The position numbers were made by a program, and so were the translations under genes. Positions 1 through 5,551 of a DNA stretch of 5,956 nucleotides are shown piece after piece. Within the stretch, counting starts at the first letter, position 1, and each line of letters opens with the position of its first letter. This stretch comes from Actinomycetes bacterium (GTDB taxonomy: Bacteria > Actinomycetota > Acidimicrobiia > Acidimicrobiales > Microtrichaceae), in NCBI GenBank assembly GCA_023423215.1, contig JAFAFZ010000045.1:1-5956 (forward strand). The letters run 5' to 3'. The notes under the pieces are model-generated. The model was not told where the DNA came from, searched no databases, and saw only the letters and a list, made by a program, of their open reading frames with translations.

Positions 1-399
1 GCCGGCGACGAGCTGCGGGTGCTGCCCGCGTGGGACCCGAGCTGGTACGGCCAGTCCGCCGAGGCGCACGGCGTGCGCACCCGCTGGGGGTCGGCCTCGT
101 TCGCCCTGCGGTGGCACGGGGAGCGTCCCGCGCTGCTGTGGGAGATCGACCGGGACGAAGCGCGGGACGAGCGCGACGACGGCGACGGACCGATCTGGCG
201 CGCTCCTGCGCTGGACCCGTCGTGGTCGGCGGTCGGCTGGACCGGCGAGGCGCTGCTCGGACGGGTCGAGCCGCCGGCCGGCGTGGAGCCGACGCTGCTG
301 GTCGCCGACCACATGCAGTCGGGTCAGCGCATCGACGCGGACGACGCAGCGAACGGGGACGACGACCTCGCCCCCGGCGAGGGCACCTCGTTCAGCTGA
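1..399 (+). CDS. C-terminal part of a larger protein, possibly carbohydrate-active (5'-truncated by the window edge)
   Basis: The frame is open from base 1 to the TGA at 397-399. The GTG at 19 lies inside what reads as continuous protein (AGDELR precedes it), with no ribosome binding site visible, so the true start is almost certainly outside the window. The visible 132 residues contain a compact part rich in Trp and Gly. It includes WDPSWYGQ, then a stretch with GVRTRWGSASFALRWHGERP and PALLWEID, which reads like alternating beta strands. After this comes a Trp-containing segment (DPSWSAVGWTGEALLG) and an acidic, probably disordered tail (DADDAANGDDDLAPGEG). The RWHG-RPALLWE pattern resembles beta-sandwich ends of some actinobacterial six-hairpin or glucoamylase-like proteins. 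That is recall of a pattern, not a firm assignment. The gene converges with the P450 gene and overlaps its 3' end by 8 bases. It is surely coding; the function is uncertain. Confidence 0.7.
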   Translation, partial: AGDELRVLPAWDPSWYGQSAEAHGVRTRWGSASFALRWHGERPALLWEIDRDEARDERDDGDGPIWRAPALDPSWSAVGWTGEALLGRVEPPAGVEPTLLVADHMQSGQRIDADDAANGDDDLAPGEGTSFS

Positions 400-1666
400 C
401 GCGCACCGGCAGCGACTCCAGTCCGCGCAGGGTGAAGCTCGGCCGGTAGACGGGGCCGTCGCCGCCCAGCGCGTCGACGTCGAGCTCGATGCGCTCGAAG
501 CGGTCGAGCAGCGCCCCGAACACGATCTCGCCCTCGGCACGCGCCAGGTGCGCGCCCAGGCAGTGGTGCGCGCCCCATCCGAACGACAGCGGCTGCGGTG
601 CGTCGCCGCCGGCGAACCGCGCCACGTCGAAGTGCTCGCCGTCGGGGTAGACCGCCTCGTCGTGGTTGCCGCTGCCCTGCAGCACGATGAACGACGAACC
701 GCGTGGGTGCTCCTCGCCGAAGAGCTCGACCGTCTCGAGCGCGACCCGCACGTTCATCTGCACCGGCGAGTCCGCCCGCAGGACCTCGAGCATGGCCGGC
801 GCGACGAGCTCGGGCCGCGCACGGAGCACGTCGAGCTGGTCGAGGTGCTGGAGCAGGAGCCGCAGCCCGTTGCCGATCAGGTTGGAGGTGGTCTCGAAGC
901 CCGCGGCGTACAGCAGGATCGTGTTGGCGATCAGCTCCTCCATCGAGAGGCGGTCGCCCGCCTCCTCGACCTGGATGAGCGCGCTCAGCAGGCGGTCGTC
1001 GGGGTGGGCGCGCTTCTCCTCGACCAGTCCGACGAAGTACAGCCCGAGCTCACCGACCGCCGCCTCGCCCGCAGCGGTCACCTCGGGCGTCGCGGCGGGA
1101 TCGATCAGCGCGGTGGCCGCCCGGACGAGCGGACGGATGTGCTCGTTGCCGTCACGGGGGACGCCGAGCAGCTCGCTGATGACGGCGACCGGGTACGGCA
1201 CCGCCAGCTCGGCCATCACGTCGCCCCCGCCACGCTCGGCGAACTCGTCGAGCACCGGGTCGAGCAGGTCGGCGATGGTGCCGCGCAGCTCGTCGACGCG
1301 CCGGGGTGTGAACGCGCGGCTCACGAGCCCGCGGATGCGGGTGTGGTCCGGCGGGTTGAGCAGCAGCATCGTCGAGGTGCGCTCGCTCACCCGTCGCTGC
1401 GTCGCACCGATCGAGGGCGGCAGGTCCATGTCGGGCTCCGCCCGGCCCAGGCGCGGGTGGCGCAGCACGTCCAGGCCGTCCTGGTAGTGGGTCAGCACGA
1501 CCGAACCCGTCCCGCTGCGCCAGCGGCCCGAGCCCCGTCGCAACGTGGCGTACGCCGGGTACGGGTCCTGGCGGCCCTCGTCGGTCAGGATCGTCGAGCC
1601 GAGCAGCGCGTCGGCGCCCTCGTCGGCGTGCAGGACCTCGTCGGTGCGTGCGCTGGTGTCGGCCAC
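392..1666 (-). CDS. Cytochrome P450, bacterial class I type
   Basis: A 424-residue haem monooxygenase, a normal length for a soluble bacterial P450; there is no signal peptide or membrane anchor. Motifs appear in the expected order: DPYPAYATLR near the N-terminus; the C-helix NPPDHTRIR at about 104-112 (the first residue is Asp in most relatives, Asn here); the I-helix AGFETT at 255-260 with the Glu-Thr pair used in oxygen activation; the K-helix ExxR (EVLR) at 294-297; and the haem loop FGWGAHHCLG at 362-371 with thiolate Cys369. Such enzymes hydroxylate or otherwise oxidise small molecules using electrons from a ferredoxin and its reductase. No redox partner lies in this window, and the substrate cannot be inferred. 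Two GTG starts are possible. The one at 1666 lies 8 bases from GAGAAG (1675-1680); the one at 1672 (426 residues) lies only 2 bases away, so 1666 is preferred. It is divergent from the pentapeptide gene. Confidence 0.96.
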   Translation of the reverse strand: MADTSARTDEVLHADEGADALLGSTILTDEGRQDPYPAYATLRRGSGRWRSGTGSVVLTHYQDGLDVLRHPRLGRAEPDMDLPPSIGATQRRVSERTSTMLLLNPPDHTRIRGLVSRAFTPRRVDELRGTIADLLDPVLDEFAERGGGDVMAELAVPYPVAVISELLGVPRDGNEHIRPLVRAATALIDPAATPEVTAAGEAAVGELGLYFVGLVEEKRAHPDDRLLSALIQVEEAGDRLSMEELIANTILLYAAGFETTSNLIGNGLRLLLQHLDQLDVLRARPELVAPAMLEVLRADSPVQMNVRVALETVELFGEEHPRGSSFIVLQGSGNHDEAVYPDGEHFDVARFAGGDAPQPLSFGWGAHHCLGAHLARAEGEIVFGALLDRFERIELDVDALGGDGPVYRPSFTLRGLESLPVRVS

Positions 1667-1674
1667 GTGCACAG

Positions 1675-1680
1675 CTTCTC
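1675..1680 (-). promoter_or_regulatory. Ribosome binding site of the P450 gene; decides its start
   Basis: GAGAAG on the minus strand is a moderate Shine-Dalgarno match. It sits 8 bases before the GTG at 1666 but only 2 bases before the GTG at 1672. This spacing favours the inner start. Confidence 0.5.
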
Positions 1681-1685
1681 AGACC

Positions 1686-1731
1686 CGGTCCCGCCGAGTC
1701 CCGGATCGTGGAGACAGACCCTGCGGGACCG
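1686..1731. repeat. 9-bp inverted repeat in the divergent P450/pentapeptide region
   Basis: CGGTCCCGC at 1686-1694 is exactly complementary to GCGGGACCG at 1723-1731, with 28 bases between. It lies just upstream of the P450 start and could be a paired operator site. A 9-bp match somewhere in a GC-rich gap of this size is not very unlikely by chance, so confidence in a function is low. Confidence 0.3.
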
Positions 1732-1753
1732 CCGGGAGTAGGTTGTCCGGCGG
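1729..1753 (+). promoter_or_regulatory. Candidate -10 element inside a 7-bp dyad
   Basis: TAGGTT at 1739-1744 fits the TAnnnT pattern of actinobacterial -10 elements on the plus strand. It lies in the 11-base centre of an exact inverted repeat, CCGCCGG (1729-1735) and CCGGCGG (1747-1753). No convincing -35 hexamer was seen at the usual distance. If used, transcription would begin near 1751 and give the pentapeptide gene a leader of roughly 90 bases. A dyad straddling a -10 element is a typical arrangement for a dimeric repressor, but this is inference. Confidence 0.35.
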
Positions 1754-1757
1754 GGTG

Positions 1758-1786
1758 GGTTCTGGCTGCGGGAGCGCAGGGGAACC
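1758..1786 (+). promoter_or_regulatory. Candidate RNA stem-loop in the leader of the pentapeptide gene
   Basis: GGTTC (1758-1762) can pair with GAACC (1782-1786). Inside this, CTGCG (1766-1770) pairs with CGCAG (1775-1779) around a GGAG tetraloop (1771-1774). The two helices are separated by a small internal loop. It would be transcribed if the promoter at about 1740 is used. No known riboswitch class is recognised. Confidence 0.35.
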
Positions 1787-1806
1787 TGAGAGGACCGGTC
1801 GAGAGG

Positions 1807-1823
1807 GTCGGTGGGCCACCGAC
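1807..1823. promoter_or_regulatory. 17-bp odd palindrome, candidate operator or leader hairpin
   Basis: GTCGGTGG-G-CCACCGAC is an exact 8-bp inverted repeat around a single central G. It ends directly against the Shine-Dalgarno region of the pentapeptide gene. As DNA it has the shape of a binding site for a dimeric regulator; as RNA it could fold with a loop of about five bases next to the ribosome binding site. No regulator gene is present in the window to assign to it. Confidence 0.45.
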
Positions 1824-1831
1824 GAGGGGAG
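1824..1831 (+). promoter_or_regulatory. Ribosome binding site of the pentapeptide-repeat gene
   Basis: GAGGGGAG lies 8 bases before the ATG at 1840. It fixes that start against the longer in-frame reading that begins further upstream within the P450 5' end and lacks protein-like character. Confidence 0.65.
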
Positions 1832-1839
1832 CCACGCAG

Positions 1840-2517
1840 ATGAGCGAAGCGGTCGGAGCGGTCCTGGTGGCGTTGGCACTGCTGCTCGGGAGCGGCGCGT
1901 GCGATCCGCCCGGCCCGGTGGACCCGGGTGGCGTGGACTGCGCGGCCCGTGGCCCGCACGTGGACCTCTCGGGCTGCGACCTCTCGAACGAGGTGTTCCC
2001 GGCGGACCTCGACCTGACCGGCGCGAACTTCAGCGGGGCGAACCTGTCCCACGCCAGCTTCCAGGTCGAGGTGCAGGACGGCGTGACGCTGACCGGTGCC
2101 AACTTCCGCGGCGCGGACCTGTCGTTCGTCACCTTCGACACGGCGCTGCTGCTCGACGTCGACCTGACCGACGCGGACCTCACCCAGGCCTGGATCGGTG
2201 CGACGGCGATCTCGGGCGTCGCCACCCGAGCGGACCTGAGCGGCGCGTCGCTGCTGTTCGAGTCCTCGCTCGGCGGTGACTGGACCGACGCGAAGTTCGT
2301 CGGCACGTTCTTCGGCGGCGCCTACGTCGGCGGCTCGAACTTCACCCGCGCCGACTTCACCGACGCGGCGATCTCGAGCAGCAGCTTCATCGACGTGGAC
2401 CTCACCCGGGCGAACCTGACCGGTGCGACGCTCGAGGACGACAACGACCTGACGGGCGCCATCTGGTCGGACACGACCTGCCCGAACGGCGTCGTGCAGA
2501 GCACCGCCTGCATCTGA
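1840..2517 (+). CDS. Exported pentapeptide-repeat protein, possible lipoprotein
   Basis: A 225-residue protein. Residues 5-17 form a hydrophobic segment (VGAVLVALALLLG) ending at SGAC with Cys21. This suggests export and perhaps lipid attachment. However, the lipobox has Ser where Leu is usual at -3, and the N-terminal region has no positive charge, so cleavage type is uncertain. Residues about 41-207 are pentapeptide repeats of the A(D/N)LXX kind, for example LTGANFSGANLSHASF, LTGANFRGADLS, FTRADFTDA and LTRANLTGATL. These fold as a right-handed four-sided beta helix. Register is looser around 120-165. Cys34 and Cys46 bracket the start of the helix, and Cys214 and Cys224 its end (TTCPNGVVQSTAC). 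Both pairs could form disulphide caps outside the cytoplasm. Cytoplasmic relatives include DNA-gyrase-protecting Qnr/MfpA proteins, but export argues against that role here. The molecular function is unknown. Confidence 0.9.
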   Translation: MSEAVGAVLVALALLLGSGACDPPGPVDPGGVDCAARGPHVDLSGCDLSNEVFPADLDLTGANFSGANLSHASFQVEVQDGVTLTGANFRGADLSFVTFDTALLLDVDLTDADLTQAWIGATAISGVATRADLSGASLLFESSLGGDWTDAKFVGTFFGGAYVGGSNFTRADFTDAAISSSSFIDVDLTRANLTGATLEDDNDLTGAIWSDTTCPNGVVQSTACI

Positions 2518-2522
2518 GCCCC

Positions 2523-2543
2523 GCGCGTCGGCGCCGGGCGCGC
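2523..2543. terminator. GC-rich stem-loop between convergent genes
   Basis: GCGCG (2523-2527) pairs with CGCGC (2539-2543), extendable by a G-U and a C-G pair to 7 bp around a 7-base loop. It sits in the 37-bp gap between the stop codons of the pentapeptide gene and the GH38 gene and could serve both strands. No T-tract follows on either side, so it is not a canonical intrinsic terminator. Confidence 0.4.
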
Positions 2544-2554
2544 TGCCCCCGGGG

Positions 2555-5293
2555 TCAGCCCCGATCGAGGCGCAGCGTGACGATCTGGTGGGGGCGCAGC
2601 TCGAGCGAGCCCTCGAAGGTCTCGACCGGCCGTCCACGCAGGTCGACGACCTGACCGGTGCGCCCGGGCACCTCGAGCCGTCCCGCCACGCCGTCCATCT
2701 CGTGGGCGCGCACGACGAGCGCGCCGTCCGGATCTCGCAGCACCGCGTCGACCTCCACCCCCTGCACCTGCAGCCAGGTCCCCGCCGCATCCAGGTCGCC
2801 GCCGCCCTCCGCGTGCACCAGGTGCAGCGGCGAGGCGACGTGCTCGGCCAGTGCACATCCGTCGGCCGGCGTGGCAGGTCCGACGCACAGGGCGTAGGAG
2901 AGCGTGAGCGGCTTGAGCGCCTGCGCCCCCTCGAGCCGGTCCTCGGGTCCGGCGGGCAGCGGGCGCGACGGCATCGGGCCACGGGAGAGCCACCCGGTGG
3001 CGCGCACGAGCGTCAGCGCCAGCTCGCCGGCGGTGGTCGTGGGGGCGTCGGCGTCACCGTCCAGGTCGACGAGCTCGTACTCGCAGAGCCCGACGTGGGT
3101 GACGGACAGGTCGCCCGCCTGGACGAACCGTCGTGAGGGGTACGTCGGCACGCCCCACGCGTTCGGGCCGCCCTCGGCGGACAGCGGACGTGTGACGACG
3201 CCGAACGCGCACTCCGCGACCGAGCGGTCCGCCCGGCGGGGGATCGGGAGGTGCACGCGCAGGCGGTGGTCCCGGGCCCGGTTGACCAGCTCGGTGCGCA
3301 CCCGGACGACGCCGTCGTCCGCGTGCAGCTCGACGGTCGTGCGGATCGGCTGGCGCACCTCGCCGGAGCGGCGGTACGTGCCGTCGTCGAGCTCCTCGGC
3401 GCGTTCGGGCAGCACGTACTCGGCGTCGATCACCAGCCGACCGCGCAGCGGCCCGACCTCGGTGCGCTCGACGCGCACGGACCCGGGCGAGTCGACGACC
3501 AGGTCCTGCTCGGGCGGGCACCAGTTGTAGGTGTCACCCGCGTCACCGTCGTCCACGAGGCGGCCGTAGCCCGGGACGCCGTCGACCGAGAACGTGCCGT
3601 CCGAGGGATCGACGACGACGGTCACCAGCCCGTTGGCCAGGCCGAGCTCGCCCTCGGCGCGCACGGGGTGCTCGGGCAGCGTCGGCTCCCAGCGGGCCCA
3701 ACCGAAGCCGGGCACCGTGGGCGACAGCGTGAGCGAGCGTCGCGACGGCTCCGCCCGGTGCAGCACGGTGCTGACGACCAGCTCCTCGTCCTCGGCGCAC
3801 CGTCGACCCACCTCGCCGAGCGCGTCGGTCGTCGAGACGGCCGGGTCCTCGAACCCGTCGCCCCGCTCGCCCGGCTCGGTGGTCGGCAGCAGGTGGACCT
3901 GCAGCACCCGCACGCCGTCCTCGACGACGTCGACGAGCTGCACGGCCCGGGTCTCGGGGTGCTCGAAGATCATCTCCCGGGCGACGACGATCGCCGCCTC
4001 GGCCGCGCCGTTGCGGTACAGCTCCTGCTGTGCGGGTCGGACCTCGAGCACCTGCAGCGCCGGGTGCTCCACCGGCTCGTCGCCGAAGGGACCGGGGACG
4101 TCCAGCTCGACCACTGCGCGGCGCGCCCTGGCGCCGCTGTTGAGCACGTGAACACCGCCGAGCGAGAAGCGCGGGGCGGCGGACTGCAGCGCCCGCTCGG
4201 CCAGTCCGGTCGCTGTGCGCGACGCCTCGGCGTAGCGGTGGAGGACCGCGTCGACGACCTCGTCGTGGCTGCAGGCGCAGATCGAGTCGTGGGCGGCGTT
4301 GCGGATCACCTCGAGCCACGCCAGGTCCAGCAGCCGCTGCTGGCGCTCCGGTCGCGGGCTCCACAGCGACACGAGCGGCTCGGCGGTGCGCTCGAGCAGG
4401 CGCTCGGCCAACGCGGCGGCGACCTTCACGTCGACGCGGTTGGACGCGACGCCCATGAGCAGGTTCGCCCGTGCGCCGGAGCGGAGCTCGCCGTCGTGGG
4501 TGGGCAGCCCGTCGGTGGGTGCGTCGCCCAGGTAGTCGGCGAGCGAGCCGACGGTGAGCGTGTAGCCGCCCTCCGCGTCGGTGCCGTCGCCGGCGTCGAG
4601 CTCGGCGCCCACGCGGGTCAGGTGCGACGGCGGGACCTCGTGGTCCATGCCGGCCATCCACAGCAGCCGATCGCCGACGAGCGTGCCCTGGATGGCGGCG
4701 AAGATGTCGATGCGCTCGGCCAGCGTCGACGCGTCGGGCGGCATGTCCGAGCCGTTGCCGTAGCCGGCCGAGAGGTACTCGGCCCGCACGGTCGAGCCGT
4801 CCGGGGAGCGCCACCAGAAGGCGGGAGCGTCGATCGAGAGCGGCACGCCGCGCCAGACCACCGCGTGCTCCAGGTCGAAGAGCCGCAGCAGCTGGGGCAT
4901 CTGGGCGATGTGGCCGAACATGTCGGGCAGGTAGCCCACCGCCATGGCGCCGCCGAAGCGCTCCGCGGTGGCGATGCCGAGCTGGAGGTCCCGCACGAGG
5001 GTCTCGCCCGAGACCAGGAACTCGTCCGGCAGGACGTACCACGGTCCCATCGAGAGCCGACCCTCGGCGCTCAGGCGCCGCAGCCGATCGGCCTCCTCCG
5101 GGCGGACCTCCAGGTAGTCGTCCACCACGGCCATCTGTCCGTCCAGCTGGAAGTGCGCGAAGCCCGGGTCGGCCTCGAGCCGTGGGAGCAGCTCGTCGAG
5201 CAGGTCGACGAGGCGCAGGCGGAAGGTGGGGTAGGGGTCGTACCACTCGCGGTCCCAGTGGGTGTGCGGGACGACGTGCACGGATCGAGGCAT
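2555..5293 (-). CDS. Glycoside hydrolase family 38, alpha-mannosidase type
   Basis: A 912-residue enzyme, the usual length for bacterial GH38. These enzymes are zinc-dependent retaining alpha-mannosidases. Family hallmarks are visible. PHTHWDREW at 9-17 supplies the predicted zinc ligands His12 and Asp14. YLPDMFGH at 121-128 holds the predicted nucleophile and zinc ligand Asp124. VVWRGV lies at 145-150, GMDHEVPPS at 215-223, GELRSGARANLLMG at 268-281, and HDSICACSHDEV at 335-346 with predicted zinc ligand His335. The C-terminal half (from about 375) is beta-rich, as in the family's C-terminal domains. No signal peptide is seen, so it probably acts in the cytoplasm on imported oligosaccharides or mannosides; the exact substrate is unknown. 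The ATG at 5293 is chosen because homology-like sequence begins there. A reading up to 5491 adds 66 Arg/Pro-rich residues opposite the neighbouring gene. No Shine-Dalgarno is visible; a -10-like TACGAT lies 6 bases upstream, suggesting a leaderless mRNA. Confidence 0.95.
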   Translation of the reverse strand: MPRSVHVVPHTHWDREWYDPYPTFRLRLVDLLDELLPRLEADPGFAHFQLDGQMAVVDDYLEVRPEEADRLRRLSAEGRLSMGPWYVLPDEFLVSGETLVRDLQLGIATAERFGGAMAVGYLPDMFGHIAQMPQLLRLFDLEHAVVWRGVPLSIDAPAFWWRSPDGSTVRAEYLSAGYGNGSDMPPDASTLAERIDIFAAIQGTLVGDRLLWMAGMDHEVPPSHLTRVGAELDAGDGTDAEGGYTLTVGSLADYLGDAPTDGLPTHDGELRSGARANLLMGVASNRVDVKVAAALAERLLERTAEPLVSLWSPRPERQQRLLDLAWLEVIRNAAHDSICACSHDEVVDAVLHRYAEASRTATGLAERALQSAAPRFSLGGVHVLNSGARARRAVVELDVPGPFGDEPVEHPALQVLEVRPAQQELYRNGAAEAAIVVAREMIFEHPETRAVQLVDVVEDGVRVLQVHLLPTTEPGERGDGFEDPAVSTTDALGEVGRRCAEDEELVVSTVLHRAEPSRRSLTLSPTVPGFGWARWEPTLPEHPVRAEGELGLANGLVTVVVDPSDGTFSVDGVPGYGRLVDDGDAGDTYNWCPPEQDLVVDSPGSVRVERTEVGPLRGRLVIDAEYVLPERAEELDDGTYRRSGEVRQPIRTTVELHADDGVVRVRTELVNRARDHRLRVHLPIPRRADRSVAECAFGVVTRPLSAEGGPNAWGVPTYPSRRFVQAGDLSVTHVGLCEYELVDLDGDADAPTTTAGELALTLVRATGWLSRGPMPSRPLPAGPEDRLEGAQALKPLTLSYALCVGPATPADGCALAEHVASPLHLVHAEGGGDLDAAGTWLQVQGVEVDAVLRDPDGALVVRAHEMDGVAGRLEVPGRTGQVVDLRGRPVETFEGSLELRPHQIVTLRLDRG

Positions 5294-5299
5294 GGGCCG

Positions 5300-5305
5300 A
5301 TCGTA
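5300..5305 (-). promoter_or_regulatory. Candidate -10 element for a leaderless GH38 transcript
   Basis: TACGAT on the minus strand matches TAnnnT and ends 6 bases before the ATG at 5293. That puts the expected transcription start at or next to the ATG. This fits the absence of any Shine-Dalgarno sequence. The -35 position holds only a weak GGACCG-like match (about 5323-5328). Confidence 0.5.
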
Positions 5306-5338
5306 CGGGGCGCGTGGTCGAGCGGTCCCGGCGAGGCG

Positions 5339-5347
5339 TGGCAGCAT
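5339..5347 (+). promoter_or_regulatory. Candidate extended -10 element for the 60-residue gene
   Basis: TGG followed by CAGCAT resembles a TGn-extended -10 element with one mismatch to TAnnnT. It ends 6 bases before the GTG at 5354, the same distance as on the opposite strand for the GH38 gene. There is no clear Shine-Dalgarno for this gene, so a leaderless message is plausible. Confidence 0.35.
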
Positions 5348-5353
5348 CGGCGC

Positions 5354-5536
5354 GTGACCGAGCGCCGCGACGAGTCGACGGGGAGCGAACCGCACGGGGC
5401 CGACGAGCCGGCGGATCCGCTGGCCCGGGTGTTCCCCGGCGAGGACCACGAGGACGTGCCGGACGTGGACGGCGTCGACGCGCGACGTCAACGCCTGCTG
5501 CCGCCGTTCGGCGACCCCGACCGCGAGTCCTGGTGA
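5354..5536 (+). CDS. Small acidic hypothetical protein (60 residues)
   Basis: GTG start to TGA, 60 residues. I do not recognise a family. The protein is strongly acidic and charged: it starts MTERRDESTGSE, and its middle (PGEDHEDVPDVDGVD) is dominated by Asp and Glu. The only hydrophobic patches are short (DPLARVF near 21-27 and QRLLPPFG near 46-53), so it is probably largely disordered or folds only on a partner. It has no signal peptide, no membrane segment and no Cys. The conserved-looking ends and its placement support a real gene: it starts 60 bp from the divergent GH38 gene and stops 15 bp before the converging 85-residue gene, so it fills the gap neatly. The frame is also open far upstream, but that part is antisense to GH38. 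Small size and lack of a Shine-Dalgarno keep confidence moderate. Confidence 0.6.
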   Translation: MTERRDESTGSEPHGADEPADPLARVFPGEDHEDVPDVDGVDARRQRLLPPFGDPDRESW

Positions 5537-5551
5537 CGGACGGGTGACGGC

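Noticed and set aside
548..1741. 397-codon open frame on the plus strand opposite the P450
   Set aside because: It is a shadow of high-GC codon use: the protein is Arg/Ala/Val/Gln-rich with no domain-like order, and the opposite strand carries every P450 motif.
1648..1839. Longer N-terminus for the pentapeptide protein
   Set aside because: It would cross the P450 start and the divergent control region and would bury the export signal. The ATG at 1840 has a good ribosome binding site.
1840..2517. Assignment as a Qnr/MfpA-like gyrase-protecting protein
   Set aside because: The export-like N-terminus and the paired cysteines do not fit a cytoplasmic DNA mimic, and repeat content alone does not identify that function.
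392..2517. P450 and pentapeptide protein as parts of a natural-product cluster
   Set aside because: No synthase, tailoring partner, transporter or regulator is visible; a single P450 is not evidence of a cluster.
2546..2554. CCCCCGGGG palindrome near the GH38 stop
   Set aside because: It is too short and without a loop to form a useful hairpin; the 2523-2543 stem-loop is the better terminator candidate.
5294..5491. 66-residue N-terminal extension of GH38
   Set aside because: It is Arg/Pro-rich, unlike GH38 N-termini, and antisense to the 60-residue gene. The typical GH38 start (VHVVPHTHWDREW) follows directly after the ATG at 5293.
3251..5536. 761-codon open frame on the plus strand opposite GH38
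   Set aside because: It is low-complexity Arg/Val/Gly/His-rich sequence antisense to a clear GH38 enzyme. Only its last 60 codons (5354-5536), which lie outside GH38, are kept as a separate small gene.
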